Below, piece after piece: positions 29,506 through 38,733 of a DNA stretch of 64,000 bases. Position 1 is the first letter of the stretch. Each line of letters begins with the position of its first letter. Where the stretch lies: positions 2,790,001 through 2,854,000 of the forward strand of contig NZ_LR134477.1 in NCBI RefSeq assembly GCF_900637975.1. The letters are read 5' to 3'. Under the pieces are notes generated by a model that searched no databases, was not told the origin of the DNA, and saw only the letters and a list, made by a program, of their open reading frames with translations. The position numbers and the translations under genes are program-made. Source of the stretch: Actinomyces viscosus. Its GTDB lineage: Bacteria > Actinomycetota > Actinomycetes > Actinomycetales > Actinomycetaceae.

Positions 29506-31014
29506 ATGGCTCGTTACGCGCCCGAACCGGACTCGCCCTCACTGTTCGACGCCGCCGGCCCCGACGGCTCCGGCCTCGTCGACGACCCGTCCCGCCCGCT
29601 GGCCGACCGGCTGCGCCCGCGGGCGCTCGACGACGTCGTCGGCCAGGACCAGCTGCTCGCCCCTGACGCCCCGCTGGGCCGCATGGTCGCTTCCGGCCGC
29701 CTGTCCTCCATCATCCTGTGGGGCCCGCCGGGCTGCGGCAAGACGACGATCGCCCGCCTCCTGGCCGACCGCACCGGCCTGGTCTTCGAGCAGGTCTCAG
29801 CGACCTTCTCCGGGGTGGCCGACCTGCGTAAGGTCTTCGCCGCAGCGGCCCGCCGCCGTGAGATCGGGCAGAGCACGCTCCTGTTCGTCGACGAGATCCA
29901 CCGCTTCAACCGCGCCCAGCAGGACTCCTTCCTGCCCTATGTCGAGGACGGGACCGTCGTGCTGGTCGGTGCCACCACGGAGAACCCGAGCTTCGAGCTG
30001 AACGGCGCCCTCCTGTCGCGCTGCCAGGTGATGGTCCTGCGTCGTCTGGACGAGGTGGCCCTGACCGAGCTGCTGGCGCGCGCCGAGTCCCTGACCGGCC
30101 GCGGCCTCGCCCTGACCACCGAGGCGCGCACCGCCCTGCTGTCCATGGCCGACGGCGACGGCCGCTACCTGCTGGGCATGGTCGAGCAGGTCCTGGCCGC
30201 CCAGGACGCAGGTAGCCGGGCGCCGGCCGGAGCGGTGACGAGCGGTGCCGCTGGGGCGCGCGAGCCCGGGCCGAACAGCGGCACCCGAGAGGGCGAACCC
30301 GAGTCGAGAGAGGTCGGACCGGGAGGCTCCCGGCTGCTCGACGTCGAGGGGCTGCACGCCGTCGTCGCCTCCCGGGCGCCCCTGTACGACAAGTCCCGCG
30401 AGGAGCACTACAACCTCATCTCCGCCCTGCACAAGTCGATGCGCGGCTCCGACCCGGACGCCGCCCTGTACTGGCTGGCGAGGATGCTGGGCGGGGGCGA
30501 GGACCCGCTCTACGTGGTGCGGCGCCTGGTGCGCTTCGCCAGCGAGGACGTCGGCATGGCCGACCCGGCCGCCCTGCAGATGACGCTGGCGGCCTGGGAC
30601 GCCTACGAGCGCCTGGGCTCGCCCGAGGGCGAGCTCGCCATCGCGCAGGCGGTCGTGTACCTGGCCACCGCGCCCAAGTCGATCGCCGTCTACCGCGGCT
30701 ACGGCCGGGCGGCGCGCCTGGCCCGCGAGACCGGCTCACTCATGCCACCAGCCCACATCCTCAACGCCCCCACCCGACTGATGAAGGAGCTCGGCTACGG
30801 CGAGGGCTACGAGTACGACCCGGACACGACCGACGGCTTCTCCGGCGCGGACTACCTGCCCGACGGCGTCAAGCGCCAGACCCTCTACGAGCCCACCGCC
30901 AACGGCCATGAGCGACGCATCCGCGAGCGCCTGGAGTACTGGGAGGGCCTGCGGGCGCGCAAGCGCGGTGGGAGTCTCGGCGAGAGCGCCGCCGGCAGCG
31001 AGGGCGGGGGCTGA
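29506..31014 (+). CDS. rarA: Replication-associated recombination protein A
   Basis: A 502-residue AAA+ ATPase of the RarA/MgsA/WRNIP1 family. Walker A G-P-P-G-C-G-K-T-T is near residue 72, Walker B F-V-D-E-I-H-R-F-N near 130, and sensor A-T-T-E-N-P-S-F near 157. The C-terminal tetramerisation part has Y-D-K-S-R-E-E-H-Y-N-L-I-S-A-L-H-K-S and Y-L-P-D-G-V-K-R. It helps restart stalled replication forks. A 45-residue low-complexity insert (about 240-285) precedes the C-terminal part. The ATG at 29506 was chosen by homology to the family start, and the upstream open frame is repeat DNA. Confidence 0.93.
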   Translation: MARYAPEPDSPSLFDAAGPDGSGLVDDPSRPLADRLRPRALDDVVGQDQLLAPDAPLGRMVASGRLSSIILWGPPGCGKTTIARLLADRTGLVFEQVSATFSGVADLRKVFAAAARRREIGQSTLLFVDEIHRFNRAQQDSFLPYVEDGTVVLVGATTENPSFELNGALLSRCQVMVLRRLDEVALTELLARAESLTGRGLALTTEARTALLSMADGDGRYLLGMVEQVLAAQDAGSRAPAGAVTSGAAGAREPGPNSGTREGEPESREVGPGGSRLLDVEGLHAVVASRAPLYDKSREEHYNLISALHKSMRGSDPDAALYWLARMLGGGEDPLYVVRRLVRFASEDVGMADPAALQMTLAAWDAYERLGSPEGELAIAQAVVYLATAPKSIAVYRGYGRAARLARETGSLMPPAHILNAPTRLMKELGYGEGYEYDPDTTDGFSGADYLPDGVKRQTLYEPTANGHERRIRERLEYWEGLRARKRGGSLGESAAGSEGGG

Positions 31015-31061
31015 TACGCATCCGGGGGTGTTGCCGTATTGATGAGGACCTCGCCGCGCTG

Positions 31062-31222
31062 ACGGGAGCGTGTCACGTGTGCGGAGACATTTGATCCCGA
31101 CGGGTGCGTGCGGCTCTGGACGGGGGCCTTCTACGCGTACGGGGGCGGAAAACCGGCACCCGTACGGGCAGGATGCCCCCGCCCAGGAGAAAAGGTCCCC
31201 GCCGGCGTCGAATGTCCCCGCC
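31062..31222 (+). repeat. Dispersed intergenic repeat, family 1, copy 3
   Basis: The best-preserved relative of copy 1. The block GCGTACGGGGGCGGAAAACC followed by CCCGTACG forms a perfect 8-bp hairpin (CGTACGGG/CCCGTACG). It fills the convergent gap after rarA and runs into the stop codon of the Fe-S gene. Confidence 0.75.
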
Positions 31223-33867
31223 TACTCCCCGCCGCGGCGCACAGCCTCCAGCATGAGAGTGGCCACGTCAGCAACCCGCACGTCAGCCCCCTCGGAGGCG
31301 ACGCCGTCGGAGAGCATCGTGGTGCAGAAAGGGCAGGTCGTGGCAATGACCTGCGCGCCGGTGCCGATCGCCTCGCGCGAGCGCTCCACGGCGATGCGAG
31401 TCCCGATTGTCTCCTCCATGAAGGCGCGCGCCCCGCCACCCCCGCAGCAGAAGCCCCGGTCGCGGCTGCGCGGCATCTCCACGGTGGTCGCGCCGGTCGC
31501 CTCCAGCAGCTCGCGCGGCGGGGAGTAGACCTGGTTGTGGCGGCCCAGGTAGCAGGCGTCGTGGTAGGTGACCGTCGGGACGGCCGGCTCGCTCGCCTCC
31601 GTACTGGTTGCCTCCCGGCCCGACGCCGCCGGGGCGTCGTCGGCAGGTGAGTCTCCGGTCGCGGCGGACTCGCCGCCCACCTTGCCCGCTTCCGAGGCGG
31701 AGGCCGCCTCGGCCGGAACCTCAGCGGCTTCGGCGGCCCTGCTGCCAGCGGCCTCGTCGTCGCCCCCCTCAGGAGCGGCGGGCGACGACGGCGCCGTCGG
31801 CTCATCGGCGGCCTGCTCCGTGGCTTGCTCAGTTGCCTGCGGCGGCAGGGGGCGCAGCCGGCCCTCGCGCACGAGCCGGTTGAGGAGCTGGGTGTAGTGG
31901 AGGACCTCGTAGCGGCCCCCGATCTGCGGGTACTCCCGCGAGATCGTGTTGAAGCAGTGCGCGCAGGTCACCACGATCTTCTGTGCCCCAACCTCGCTCA
32001 GGGTCTCCACGTTCTGCGCGGCGAGCATCTGGTAGAGGATCTCGTTGCCGGCGCGCCGGGCCGGGTCGCCGGTGCAGGTCTCTGCGTCGCCCAGGACCGC
32101 GAAGCTCACCCCAGCGGTGTGCAGCAGCTCGGCCACGGCCCGGGTCGTCTTCTTGGCGCGGTCCTCGTAGGCGCCGGCGCAGCCCACCCAGAACAGGTAG
32201 TCGACCTCCGCGGCGCTCTCGACGTCGTCGCCGATGACCGGCACCTCGAAGTCCAGGTTCTTGGCCCAGTCCATGCGCTTGCGGGCCGGCAGCCCCCACG
32301 GGTTCCCCTTGGACTCCAGCTTGCGGAACATGCCGCCGAGCTCCTTGGGGAAGGCCGACTCCATGAGGACCTGCTGGCGGCGCACGTCGACGACGTGGTC
32401 GACGTGCTCGATATCCACCGGGCACTGGTCCACGCAGGCCCCGCAGGTGGTGCAGGCCCACAGGACGTCGGCGGGGATGACGTCTCCGGCCAAGGGGGCC
32501 GGATGTGTGGCCACGCCCGTCTCGCTGGGGGCGGCCTTGGCGGCCAGCAGCGCGCCGAGGACGTCGCCGGTGTGGGCGGTGCCCGGCTCCAGGCCCAGGA
32601 TCGTCTCACGCGCCAGCCCGTCATGCATGCCCAGCGCCTTGCCCACCAGTCCGCCGGAGGTGGGGCGCTCGGCCACCATCTCCTCGGTGACGTCGTCGGG
32701 CTCGACCCCAAGGGCTCCCGCGGCCCGCAGGTAGGGGGCGGCCGCGGCGTGGTGGTCGCGCAGCGCCATGACGAACAGCTTGGGCGACAGCGGCTTGCCG
32801 GTGTTCCACGCCGGGCACAGGTCCTGGCAGCGGCCGCACTCGGTGCAGGTGGAGAAGTCCAGCAGGCCCTTCCAGGTGAAGTCCTCGATGCGGCCCACGC
32901 CCAGGCGCACCTCCGGTCCCTCGCCGGAGTCGGCGGCCTCCATGGCCTCCTCCAGCGTGTCCATGGTCGCCTCGGTCAGCGGCTCGTCGCCCACCATGAG
33001 CGGCTGGAGCGGGCCCAGGGCCTTGGAGCCGTCCACCTCGCGGCGCGCGTAGACGTTGAGGATCGCCAGGAACCGGTGCCAGGCCACGCCCATCGAGGGC
33101 TGCAGGCCCACCACGACGAACCAGCTCATCGACAGCACCACCTTGATGGTGGCGACGACGACGATCGCCTCGCCCAGCACCCCGGCGCCCAAAGGGGTGA
33201 GCAGGCCTCCGGTCCAGGCCGTCAGCGGGAAGTGCGTCCAGGAGGCCAGGGCGCGCTCGGCCGGGTCGGGGGAGAGGGCCAGGTGGGCGTGCTCCAGCAT
33301 CCGCAGGGCCAGCACGCAGGCGACCACGCCGATGATCGTGGCCTCGACGAACTTGGCCTGGGCCGACGTCGACCCGGCGAAGCGCGAGGTGCGCGGGCGC
33401 TTGCCGCCGTCGGAGTCGGGGGCGTAGGGCGGGGCGGCCCGCCCGTCGCGGGTCAGGCGCCAGCGCAGGATCGTCAGCCCCACGATCCCGGCCGTGGACA
33501 GCCAGGCGATGAGCTCGACGATCCAGGCCCACCAGGCGGTGTGGCCGATGAGCGGCAGCGCGAAGCTGGGTCCGCCCAGCACCTGCCCGTAGCCGGCCAC
33601 CAGCGTGAGGAACAGCAGCGGGAAGGAGACCATGACCAGCCAGTGGGCGGCCTTGACGAAGGGGCGGCCCTTGAAGGCGGTGTGGCCCACGAGCGCGCCC
33701 AGGGTGAGCGCCAGGCGCCGGCCGATCGGGCGCAGCCGCTGCGGCGCGGTCGCGCGGCCCACGGCCATGCGGGCGCCAATAGTGAAACAGGCGCGTGCGA
33801 AAACTGCCAGGCCGATCGTCGTGGCGATGACGACGACGGCGACACAGGCGATCTGCACAGCACTCAT
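31222..33867 (-). CDS. Membrane iron-sulfur reductase (heterodisulfide reductase-like)
   Basis: An 881-residue protein. Six hydrophobic segments in the first 270 residues form a cytochrome-b-like membrane domain. Two 4Fe-4S sites follow (C-T-E-C-G-R-C-Q-D-L-C-P and C-T-T-C-G-A-C-V-D-Q-C-P). Two CCG-type domains end the protein, the second with F-C-C-G-G-G-G. An Ala/Glu/Thr/Pro-rich stretch of about 90 residues sits inside the second CCG domain region. The relative in mycobacteria is a large essential Fe-S electron carrier of uncertain partner. It probably links quinone and cytosolic redox. Confidence 0.85.
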   Translation of the reverse strand: MSAVQIACVAVVVIATTIGLAVFARACFTIGARMAVGRATAPQRLRPIGRRLALTLGALVGHTAFKGRPFVKAAHWLVMVSFPLLFLTLVAGYGQVLGGPSFALPLIGHTAWWAWIVELIAWLSTAGIVGLTILRWRLTRDGRAAPPYAPDSDGGKRPRTSRFAGSTSAQAKFVEATIIGVVACVLALRMLEHAHLALSPDPAERALASWTHFPLTAWTGGLLTPLGAGVLGEAIVVVATIKVVLSMSWFVVVGLQPSMGVAWHRFLAILNVYARREVDGSKALGPLQPLMVGDEPLTEATMDTLEEAMEAADSGEGPEVRLGVGRIEDFTWKGLLDFSTCTECGRCQDLCPAWNTGKPLSPKLFVMALRDHHAAAAPYLRAAGALGVEPDDVTEEMVAERPTSGGLVGKALGMHDGLARETILGLEPGTAHTGDVLGALLAAKAAPSETGVATHPAPLAGDVIPADVLWACTTCGACVDQCPVDIEHVDHVVDVRRQQVLMESAFPKELGGMFRKLESKGNPWGLPARKRMDWAKNLDFEVPVIGDDVESAAEVDYLFWVGCAGAYEDRAKKTTRAVAELLHTAGVSFAVLGDAETCTGDPARRAGNEILYQMLAAQNVETLSEVGAQKIVVTCAHCFNTISREYPQIGGRYEVLHYTQLLNRLVREGRLRPLPPQATEQATEQAADEPTAPSSPAAPEGGDDEAAGSRAAEAAEVPAEAASASEAGKVGGESAATGDSPADDAPAASGREATSTEASEPAVPTVTYHDACYLGRHNQVYSPPRELLEATGATTVEMPRSRDRGFCCGGGGARAFMEETIGTRIAVERSREAIGTGAQVIATTCPFCTTMLSDGVASEGADVRVADVATLMLEAVRRGGE

Positions 33868-34258
33868 CGGGTCGGGTTTCCTCAGGTCTCCGAAGGCAAA
33901 GGCGGGAGCGCGCGGAGGTGGGCCGACGGCGCCCCGGAGGGTCGCCTGCGCGGCACACCGTTGGCGCTCCCGTCAGCCTACCCGCGGGGCGGTCGGGAGT
34001 CGTGGTCGAGGGGCAGGGCGGTGCGAGCCGCCGTTGAGCGCGCGCCGGTGTGGGTACGGAGGGCACCGCAGGCGAAAGTGTCACTCCTGGCGACTTTTCG
34101 GCGTGCGGTGAGCGGCGGTGCTTCGGGCGACTTCTGGCCAACCCGTCCTGACCTGGGCGGACGCGACGGCGCCGGAGGCGCGCGCAGTGCAGGTGGGCGA
34201 TTCGCGGCTGGAAAAGTCTCCCGGAGTAACACGGGAGCGTGGAAAAAGGGCAGACAAA
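33868..34258. other. Intergenic region without a recognised gene
   Basis: This 391-bp stretch upstream of the Fe-S gene probably carries its promoter. A short inverted repeat CTCCCG/CGGGAG (34218-34223 and 34232-34237) lies near the next terminator. I see no gene. Confidence 0.4.
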
Positions 34259-34293
34259 GAGCGTGCCGGCCCCGTTGGAGGGCCGGCACGCTC
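34259..34293 (-). terminator. Terminator after DUF4235 gene
   Basis: A 13-bp perfect stem, GAGCGTGCCGGCC with GGCCGGCACGCTC, starts 15 bases past the DUF4235 stop on the minus strand. Confidence 0.8.
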
Positions 34294-34307
34294 ACAGCGA
34301 GTGGCGA

Positions 34308-34625
34308 TCAGCTGCCGATGGCGCGCTGCGCGTAGGGGGAGTCGGGGCGGCGGGCGCTGTACCACTTGGCGGCCTGGCGCAGCCCGAGCTCGCGCACCAG
34401 GGTGATGGTGGCCCCGGAGATGACCGCGAAGGCGACGACCTCGGCCAGCTGGTAGTTGAGGAGCTGGTCCTCCTCGCGCGGGGCGGGCTTGCCGGTGATC
34501 ACCCGCCAGCCCAGCGCGACGACCTTCTCGGCCACGAAACCGGAGGCGAGGGTGGCCACGGCCGCGGTCGCCTTCCACATGAAGTCGGTGGACTGGTCGA
34601 TCTGGGCAGGGTCCTGTGCGCTCAT
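34308..34625 (-). CDS. DUF4235 small membrane protein
   Basis: A 105-residue protein with two hydrophobic helices (about 17-40 and 60-85) and the W-R-V-I-T-G-K-P-A-P family hallmark between them. DUF4235 is widespread in actinobacteria and its function is unknown. CAAGGAGGAC precedes the ATG at 34625. Confidence 0.82.
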   Translation of the reverse strand: MSAQDPAQIDQSTDFMWKATAAVATLASGFVAEKVVALGWRVITGKPAPREEDQLLNYQLAEVVAFAVISGATITLVRELGLRQAAKWYSARRPDSPYAQRAIGS

Positions 34626-34748
34626 TGAGTCCTCCTTGCGCCCCGGCGGGCGGCGTACCTGGGTGGCCTGAGTGATGGTGGCGGGCCGACGACGTCGGCA
34701 CCGCTTTGTCCTGATCATGCCGCAGATGCGCCGACGGCGCAGCCAGTA

Positions 34749-34813
34749 CCCGCCCGCGTGGCGCCGGTGCCCGACTGGATCGCCCGGCCGGGCACCGGCG
34801 CCACGCGGGCGGG
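34749..34813. terminator. 24-bp-stem terminator
   Basis: A perfect 24-bp stem (34749-34772 with 34790-34813) with a 17-base loop lies immediately after the stop at 34815 on the minus strand. It is one of the strongest hairpins in the window. Confidence 0.85.
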
Positions 34814-34814
34814 C

Positions 34815-35180
34815 TCAGGCCTGGGCGGAGCGGGCGGCGGCGTTGATCCGGACGGCCAGGCCGGCGGGGTCGTCGACCGTGAGGTAGAGGTGCGTGAAGC
34901 GCTCGTCCTCCAGGGTGATGACCAGCGTGTTCTCATATCCGGAGATGTTCCAGAACTGCGCCGTGCCGTTGGCGTGGAAGGTCCCGGAGAGCTTGCCTCC
35001 CTGCCGCAGCCCGGGGCCGCGCCACCCCTTGGGCTCGGTGCGCAGGCCGGGGTCGTGGGTGGCCCCGCGCACGTGCGCGAGCGGGAACTCCAGCCGGGAG
35101 GTGAAGGACCAGATCTTGTCCAGCCCGTGCGGCTCGATGCTCAGGGTGGTGTCGGTGAGGGTGACGGTGTTGCGGCTCAT
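34815..35180 (-). CDS. Hypothetical protein, PH-like fold
   Basis: A 121-residue cytoplasmic protein with alternating beta-type sequence, including F-T-S-R-L-E-F-P-L-A-H-V-R-G and a C-terminal helix. It looks like the bacterial pleckstrin-like group of short actinobacterial proteins. There is no catalytic motif. GAGAGGAG lies upstream of the ATG. Confidence 0.65.
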   Translation of the reverse strand: MSRNTVTLTDTTLSIEPHGLDKIWSFTSRLEFPLAHVRGATHDPGLRTEPKGWRGPGLRQGGKLSGTFHANGTAQFWNISGYENTLVITLEDERFTHLYLTVDDPAGLAVRINAAARSAQA

Positions 35181-35282
35181 GGTGTCTGCTCCTCTCGCGG
35201 GCAGGTGGGCTGGGCGGTGCTGTGTCTGTTGATGTGTCTGTTGAGTGGTGCTGCTGTGTCTGCTGACACGGAGCGGCGCGTG

Positions 35283-35750
35283 CTACGCCGACGGCGGGGG
35301 CGAGGTCGAGGCGGCCGATGCGGCTGGGCTCGACGTCGCAGCTCCGGCTCGCTCCAGCAGACGCTGGCCGAGCGTGTCGGCGGTGATGCCCGCCCGGCTC
35401 AGGGCGTCCTCGAGGGCCTCGCGCACGGCCTGGTCGCGGGGGGCGATCTCCATGAGTGCCACGAGGATGAGGTCGAGCTGCTCGTGACCTGCCGTAGCGG
35501 CGACGCTGCTTGAAGCCGCGGTCGAGGCGTCGGCCCGAGGGGCGTGGGGGCTCAGGGCGGCCAGCGCCTCGGTGAGGCAGCGCTGGAAGAGGCCGTCCTT
35601 GGAGCCGAAGACCCCGTAGAGGCTGGCGCGGTTGACGCCGGTGGCCCGGACCAGGTCGTCCACGGAGGCGCCTGCGAAACCGCGTTCGGCGAAGGTCGCC
35701 GTGGCGGAGCCGATGGCCTCGCTCTCGATGAAGGTGCGTCGTCGTCCCAT
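35283..35750 (-). CDS. TetR-family regulator
   Basis: A 155-residue repressor. The N-terminal helix-turn-helix (about 8-52) contains A-T-A-T-F-A-E-R-G-F-A-G-A-S-V-D-D-L-V-R-A-T-G-V and N-R-A-S-L-Y-G-V-F-G-S-K-D-G-L-F. The ligand domain is short and ends in a Ser/Ala/Pro-rich tail, against about 190 residues usual. A palindrome lies just upstream (35754-35773), so it probably represses itself. A longer open frame in the same phase is not credible because it runs through the ElyC gene in another frame. Confidence 0.85.
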   Translation of the reverse strand: MGRRRTFIESEAIGSATATFAERGFAGASVDDLVRATGVNRASLYGVFGSKDGLFQRCLTEALAALSPHAPRADASTAASSSVAATAGHEQLDLILVALMEIAPRDQAVREALEDALSRAGITADTLGQRLLERAGAATSSPAASAASTSPPPSA

Positions 35751-35753
35751 GAA

Positions 35754-35773
35754 TCCAGAATAGATATTCTGGA
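35754..35773. promoter_or_regulatory. TetR operator palindrome
   Basis: TCCAGAATA-GA-TATTCTGGA is a perfect 9+2+9 inverted repeat, four bases upstream of the TetR start codon. It lies between that gene and ElyC, a typical self-repression site. Confidence 0.75.
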
Positions 35774-35839
35774 ACGATTGGTCAAGAATGTGTGTTCTGA
35801 AACCCGGGCTCGACGCCCGACAGACTTTCGCGGCCCGAC

Positions 35840-36889
35840 CTAGGCGCCGAGAACCAGCAGTGCGTACAGCACGGAGAAGAGCCCGGCGGTCACGGCGCAG
35901 ACGAGGGCGGGCCGGCGCCGGTAGGTCAGGACGGCGACGTACTCGCGCAGCCAGGCGTTGACGATGTAGAACCAGGCCGTGCGGGCCGGAGCCACCGCCC
36001 AGGGAACCCCCATGTCGGAGGCGAGGATCGCCGTGCGCACCGCGTGGAAGGAGCTCGTCACCAGCAGCACCTGGGGGTCGGCCATGCCGCGCTCGGCCAG
36101 GAGGTCGCGGGTGTAGGCGATGTTCGTGCGGGTCGTCGTCGAGCGGTCCTCCAGAAGGATCCGCTCGGCCGGAACGCCGCGGGCGATCGCGTAGTCGGCC
36201 ATGGCGCGCGCCTCGCTGACCGGTTCGTCGGGGCCCTGCCCGCCGCTCATGACCAGCAGCGGGACGCCGGGGCGCAGGGCGTCCTCGTCGCGCCAGGCGT
36301 TGATGCCGCCCGTGATGCGCGAGCCCAGCAGCGGCCCGCCCCTCCCGTTGATGAGGCCGGCGCCGTGCACCACGACGACGTCGGGGTGCGGCACGGCCCG
36401 GCGCCCGCCCCAGATCCGCTGCACCGCCGTCTGGGCTAAGAAGATGAGCAGGAAGACACCCAGGTAGGCGCAGGCGCAGAACATGAGGGCGGCCGCCAGC
36501 AGGGCCCAGGGGCTGGCGGTGGCCACTAGGGACAGGGCGGCCACCGGTGTGGCGATGAGGCCCAGGCCGGCCATCAGGCACAGCAGGTTGCTCAGGCGCC
36601 GGCCCTCGCGGCGGATGAGGACGACGCCGTTGAGCATGAGCAGGAACGGCATGAGGGCGATGAGCAGGAAGAAGGCGGCGGCTGCCAGCCCCACCGGGAC
36701 GTTGAGGGTCGGGATGAGGGAGGTGAGGTGGAGCAGGACGCCCAACGCGGCGTTGATCAGGAGCAGGAACAGGACCCCGTTGCGCAGCCGGCGGTTGTCG
36801 CGGCGCTGCGAGGCCTTCAGGAGCAGCCACCACGGCACCAGGATGGCGACGTCGACCAGTAGTGCGGAGAAGAACCAGGGGGCGTGCAT
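35840..36889 (-). CDS. DUF218/ElyC-SanA-like membrane protein
   Basis: A 349-residue protein. Five or six hydrophobic segments (about 5-165) precede a DUF218 domain (about 180-310) with V-V-V-H-G-A-G, S-G-G-Q-G-P-D-E and E-D-R-S-T-T-T-R-T-N-I. A final hydrophobic helix is at 325-345. The family includes ElyC and SanA, which affect envelope precursor use or permeability. The ATG at 36889 has GAGAGGAA. Confidence 0.82.
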   Translation of the reverse strand: MHAPWFFSALLVDVAILVPWWLLLKASQRRDNRRLRNGVLFLLLINAALGVLLHLTSLIPTLNVPVGLAAAAFFLLIALMPFLLMLNGVVLIRREGRRLSNLLCLMAGLGLIATPVAALSLVATASPWALLAAALMFCACAYLGVFLLIFLAQTAVQRIWGGRRAVPHPDVVVVHGAGLINGRGGPLLGSRITGGINAWRDEDALRPGVPLLVMSGGQGPDEPVSEARAMADYAIARGVPAERILLEDRSTTTRTNIAYTRDLLAERGMADPQVLLVTSSFHAVRTAILASDMGVPWAVAPARTAWFYIVNAWLREYVAVLTYRRRPALVCAVTAGLFSVLYALLVLGA

Positions 36890-37222
36890 GGGTGCGTTCC
36901 TCTCGTGGTGCAGGGGGCTCGTTTTTCTTGGTCGCTGGGGAGTGAGCGCTTCCCGGCATGGAGCGGGACGGCGGAGGGCCGACGAGCCGGCGCTCATCAT
37001 AGGTCCGGGGTCGGGCGGTGCGGTTCCTCGCTCCTGAGATCAGGTTAGGAGGCGCCGCGAGGTGGGCGTGAGCGTCCTTGGGACGATTCACGGGGCGGCC
37101 CTCTCAGCCCTTGGGATGATGACAGTGCGCTCCCCATCTCCTCCCCGAGGTGAGGCCGGTGGGCTTCAGACGGTGGGGTGCGGGCGGGCGGTGAGGCCGG
37201 CCTGGCGCCGGCTGCTGCGGGC

Positions 37223-37293
37223 GCGCGGTCGTACCTTGTGCCGCGCGTTCGAGGGGTAGAGGGTACGAACGCGCGACCTACCCTACGAACGCG
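37223..37293 (+). repeat. Dispersed terminator-like repeat, family 2, copy A
   Basis: It carries the shared blocks CGCGGTCGTACCTTGTGCC, CGCGTTCGAGGGGTAGAGGG, ACGAACGCGCGACCTACCC and TACGAACGCG. CGCGCGTTCG and CGAACGCGCG form a 10-bp hairpin. It lies 33 bases past the HxlR stop (minus strand) in a 436-bp gap that holds nothing else. Confidence 0.8.
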
Positions 37294-37325
37294 CGGGGCA
37301 GTGGCTGCAGCACCCGGGCATCTCC

Positions 37326-37769
37326 TCATGACACAGTCTCGTGTTCGCGCCGGCCCGGGTGGGTGCGGTCGTAGTCGAGCTGGGCGCGGGCGATGTCCTC
37401 CCGGTGCTCCACCGACCAGTCGGCCAGAGCCTTCAGCAGGTGCGTCAGGCTCGCTCCCATCTCAGTGAGCCGGTAGTCGACCCGGGCGGGAACCGTGGGG
37501 TAGACCGTGCGGCGCACCAGCCCGTCGCGTTCGAGCCGGCGCACGGTCAGGGTGAGCATGCGCTGGGAGATGCCGTCGACGGCGCGTTGCAGCTGGCGGA
37601 AACGCAGCGGCCCGCCGGCGAGCTCGACGATCACCAGCAGGGACCACTTGTCTCCCAGCCGGTCGTGGACCGCCCGGATACCGGGATCCTCCCGATGCGC
37701 CCTTGTGCAGCGCTCCAGAGGGGCCGGTCCGGGACCGTTGGTAGTCACATCGCTGTGCGTCGGTGACAA
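37326..37769 (-). CDS. HxlR-family transcriptional regulator
   Basis: A 147-residue winged-helix regulator with C34 early, H-D-R-L-G-D-K-W-S-L-L-V-I-V-E-L-A-G-G-P-L-R-F, then I-S-Q-R-M-L-T-L-T-V-R-R-L-E-R-D-G-L-V, the family hallmark. The TTG at 37769 is preferred because AAGGAGG lies seven bases before it. It is divergent from an NAD(P)-binding reductase, which it probably controls, as often seen for redox- or aldehyde-sensing HxlR proteins. Confidence 0.85.
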   Translation of the reverse strand: MSPTHSDVTTNGPGPAPLERCTRAHREDPGIRAVHDRLGDKWSLLVIVELAGGPLRFRQLQRAVDGISQRMLTLTVRRLERDGLVRRTVYPTVPARVDYRLTEMGASLTHLLKALADWSVEHREDIARAQLDYDRTHPGRREHETVS

Positions 37770-37881
37770 GAAACTGCCTCCTTGTGGGTACGTGCACGGT
37801 GTCCCAGGCTCGTGGCGTGGACAGTCCGGTGGTTGCGGGAGTCGGCCGTCGGAGCGTGGATGAGTGTGAAGGAGCCTACTC

Positions 37882-38733
37882 ATGATCATGGTGACCGGTG
37901 CGAGCGGACGGTTCTCCTCAGCGGTCCTGGCGGAGCTGCGCGCTCGCGGAGTCCCGGCGGTGGGCGGCAGTCGTACGCCGTCGGAGGGGCAACGGCGCGT
38001 TGACTTCGGTGTCCCGGACAGCCTCGACCTCAATGGGGTCGACACCCTGCTGCTGGTGTCGGCCGGGGCGCAGGAGGATGACCGGCAGGTCGCCTTCCAT
38101 CGCGCCGTCGTTGAGGCTGCGGCTCGCGACGGCGTCTCCCACCTCGTCTACACGAGTCTCACCGGCGCGGGTGACCACCTGTCGATGGCGCTGCCGCACC
38201 GGGTCGCCGAGAGTCTCATCCTCGCCAGTGGCATGACATGGACCATTCTGCGCAACGGCGTCTACGCCGAGATTCTCGGAGCCCCGCTCTCATGGGAGAG
38301 GCGGAAGGGGAAGGGGAGGGGGCTGGGGATTGTGTCGCCGCTGGGAGACGGAGCCGTGGCCGTAGTGGCGCGCCGAGACCTGGCCTGCGCGGCGGCCTCG
38401 GTTGTCAGCGAGCCTGCCAGGCACAGGGAGAAGGTCTATGAGCTGGTGGGAAACCGTCCGATCTCCGCTGCCGATGTCGCCGGCCGCCTGGGCTGCGAGG
38501 TGAGGGACATCAGCTTGAGCGAGTTCCGGGACCAGCTCGTAGCCGGCGGTGGGGTGTCGGCCTTCCGTCTGTCCATGATGCTCTCGATCGCCAGTGTTAT
38601 CCGGCACGGATTCCTGGCCACAACGGGGGACGACCTCCCAAGGCTGCTGGGCAGAGAACCCATGGACCCGCTCGCCGTCGCCGCTGAGGCGGTTGCCGCT
38701 CATCGCCCTGGCCCAGGAACTGAGGGCAACTGA
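37882..38733 (+). CDS. NmrA-like NAD(P)-binding oxidoreductase (atypical SDR)
   Basis: A 283-residue single Rossmann-domain protein. The start V-T-G-A-S-G-R-F-S-S-A-V replaces the usual G-x-x-G-x-x-G, yet keeps the fold pattern. D-T-L-L-L-V-S-A-G-A follows, then V-Y-T-S-L-T-G-A-G. It resembles QorB/YtfG-type quinone reductases or NmrA-type sensors. The regulator divergently transcribed 112 bp away supports a quinone or aldehyde stress role. Confidence 0.8.
   Translation: MIMVTGASGRFSSAVLAELRARGVPAVGGSRTPSEGQRRVDFGVPDSLDLNGVDTLLLVSAGAQEDDRQVAFHRAVVEAAARDGVSHLVYTSLTGAGDHLSMALPHRVAESLILASGMTWTILRNGVYAEILGAPLSWERRKGKGRGLGIVSPLGDGAVAVVARRDLACAAASVVSEPARHREKVYELVGNRPISAADVAGRLGCEVRDISLSEFRDQLVAGGGVSAFRLSMMLSIASVIRHGFLATTGDDLPRLLGREPMDPLAVAAEAVAAHRPGPGTEGN

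Noticed and set aside
35283..37091. A 602-codon frame that includes the TetR protein at its end
   Set aside because: The first 440 codons run through the ElyC gene in a wrong phase; the TetR start at 35750 has its own operator.
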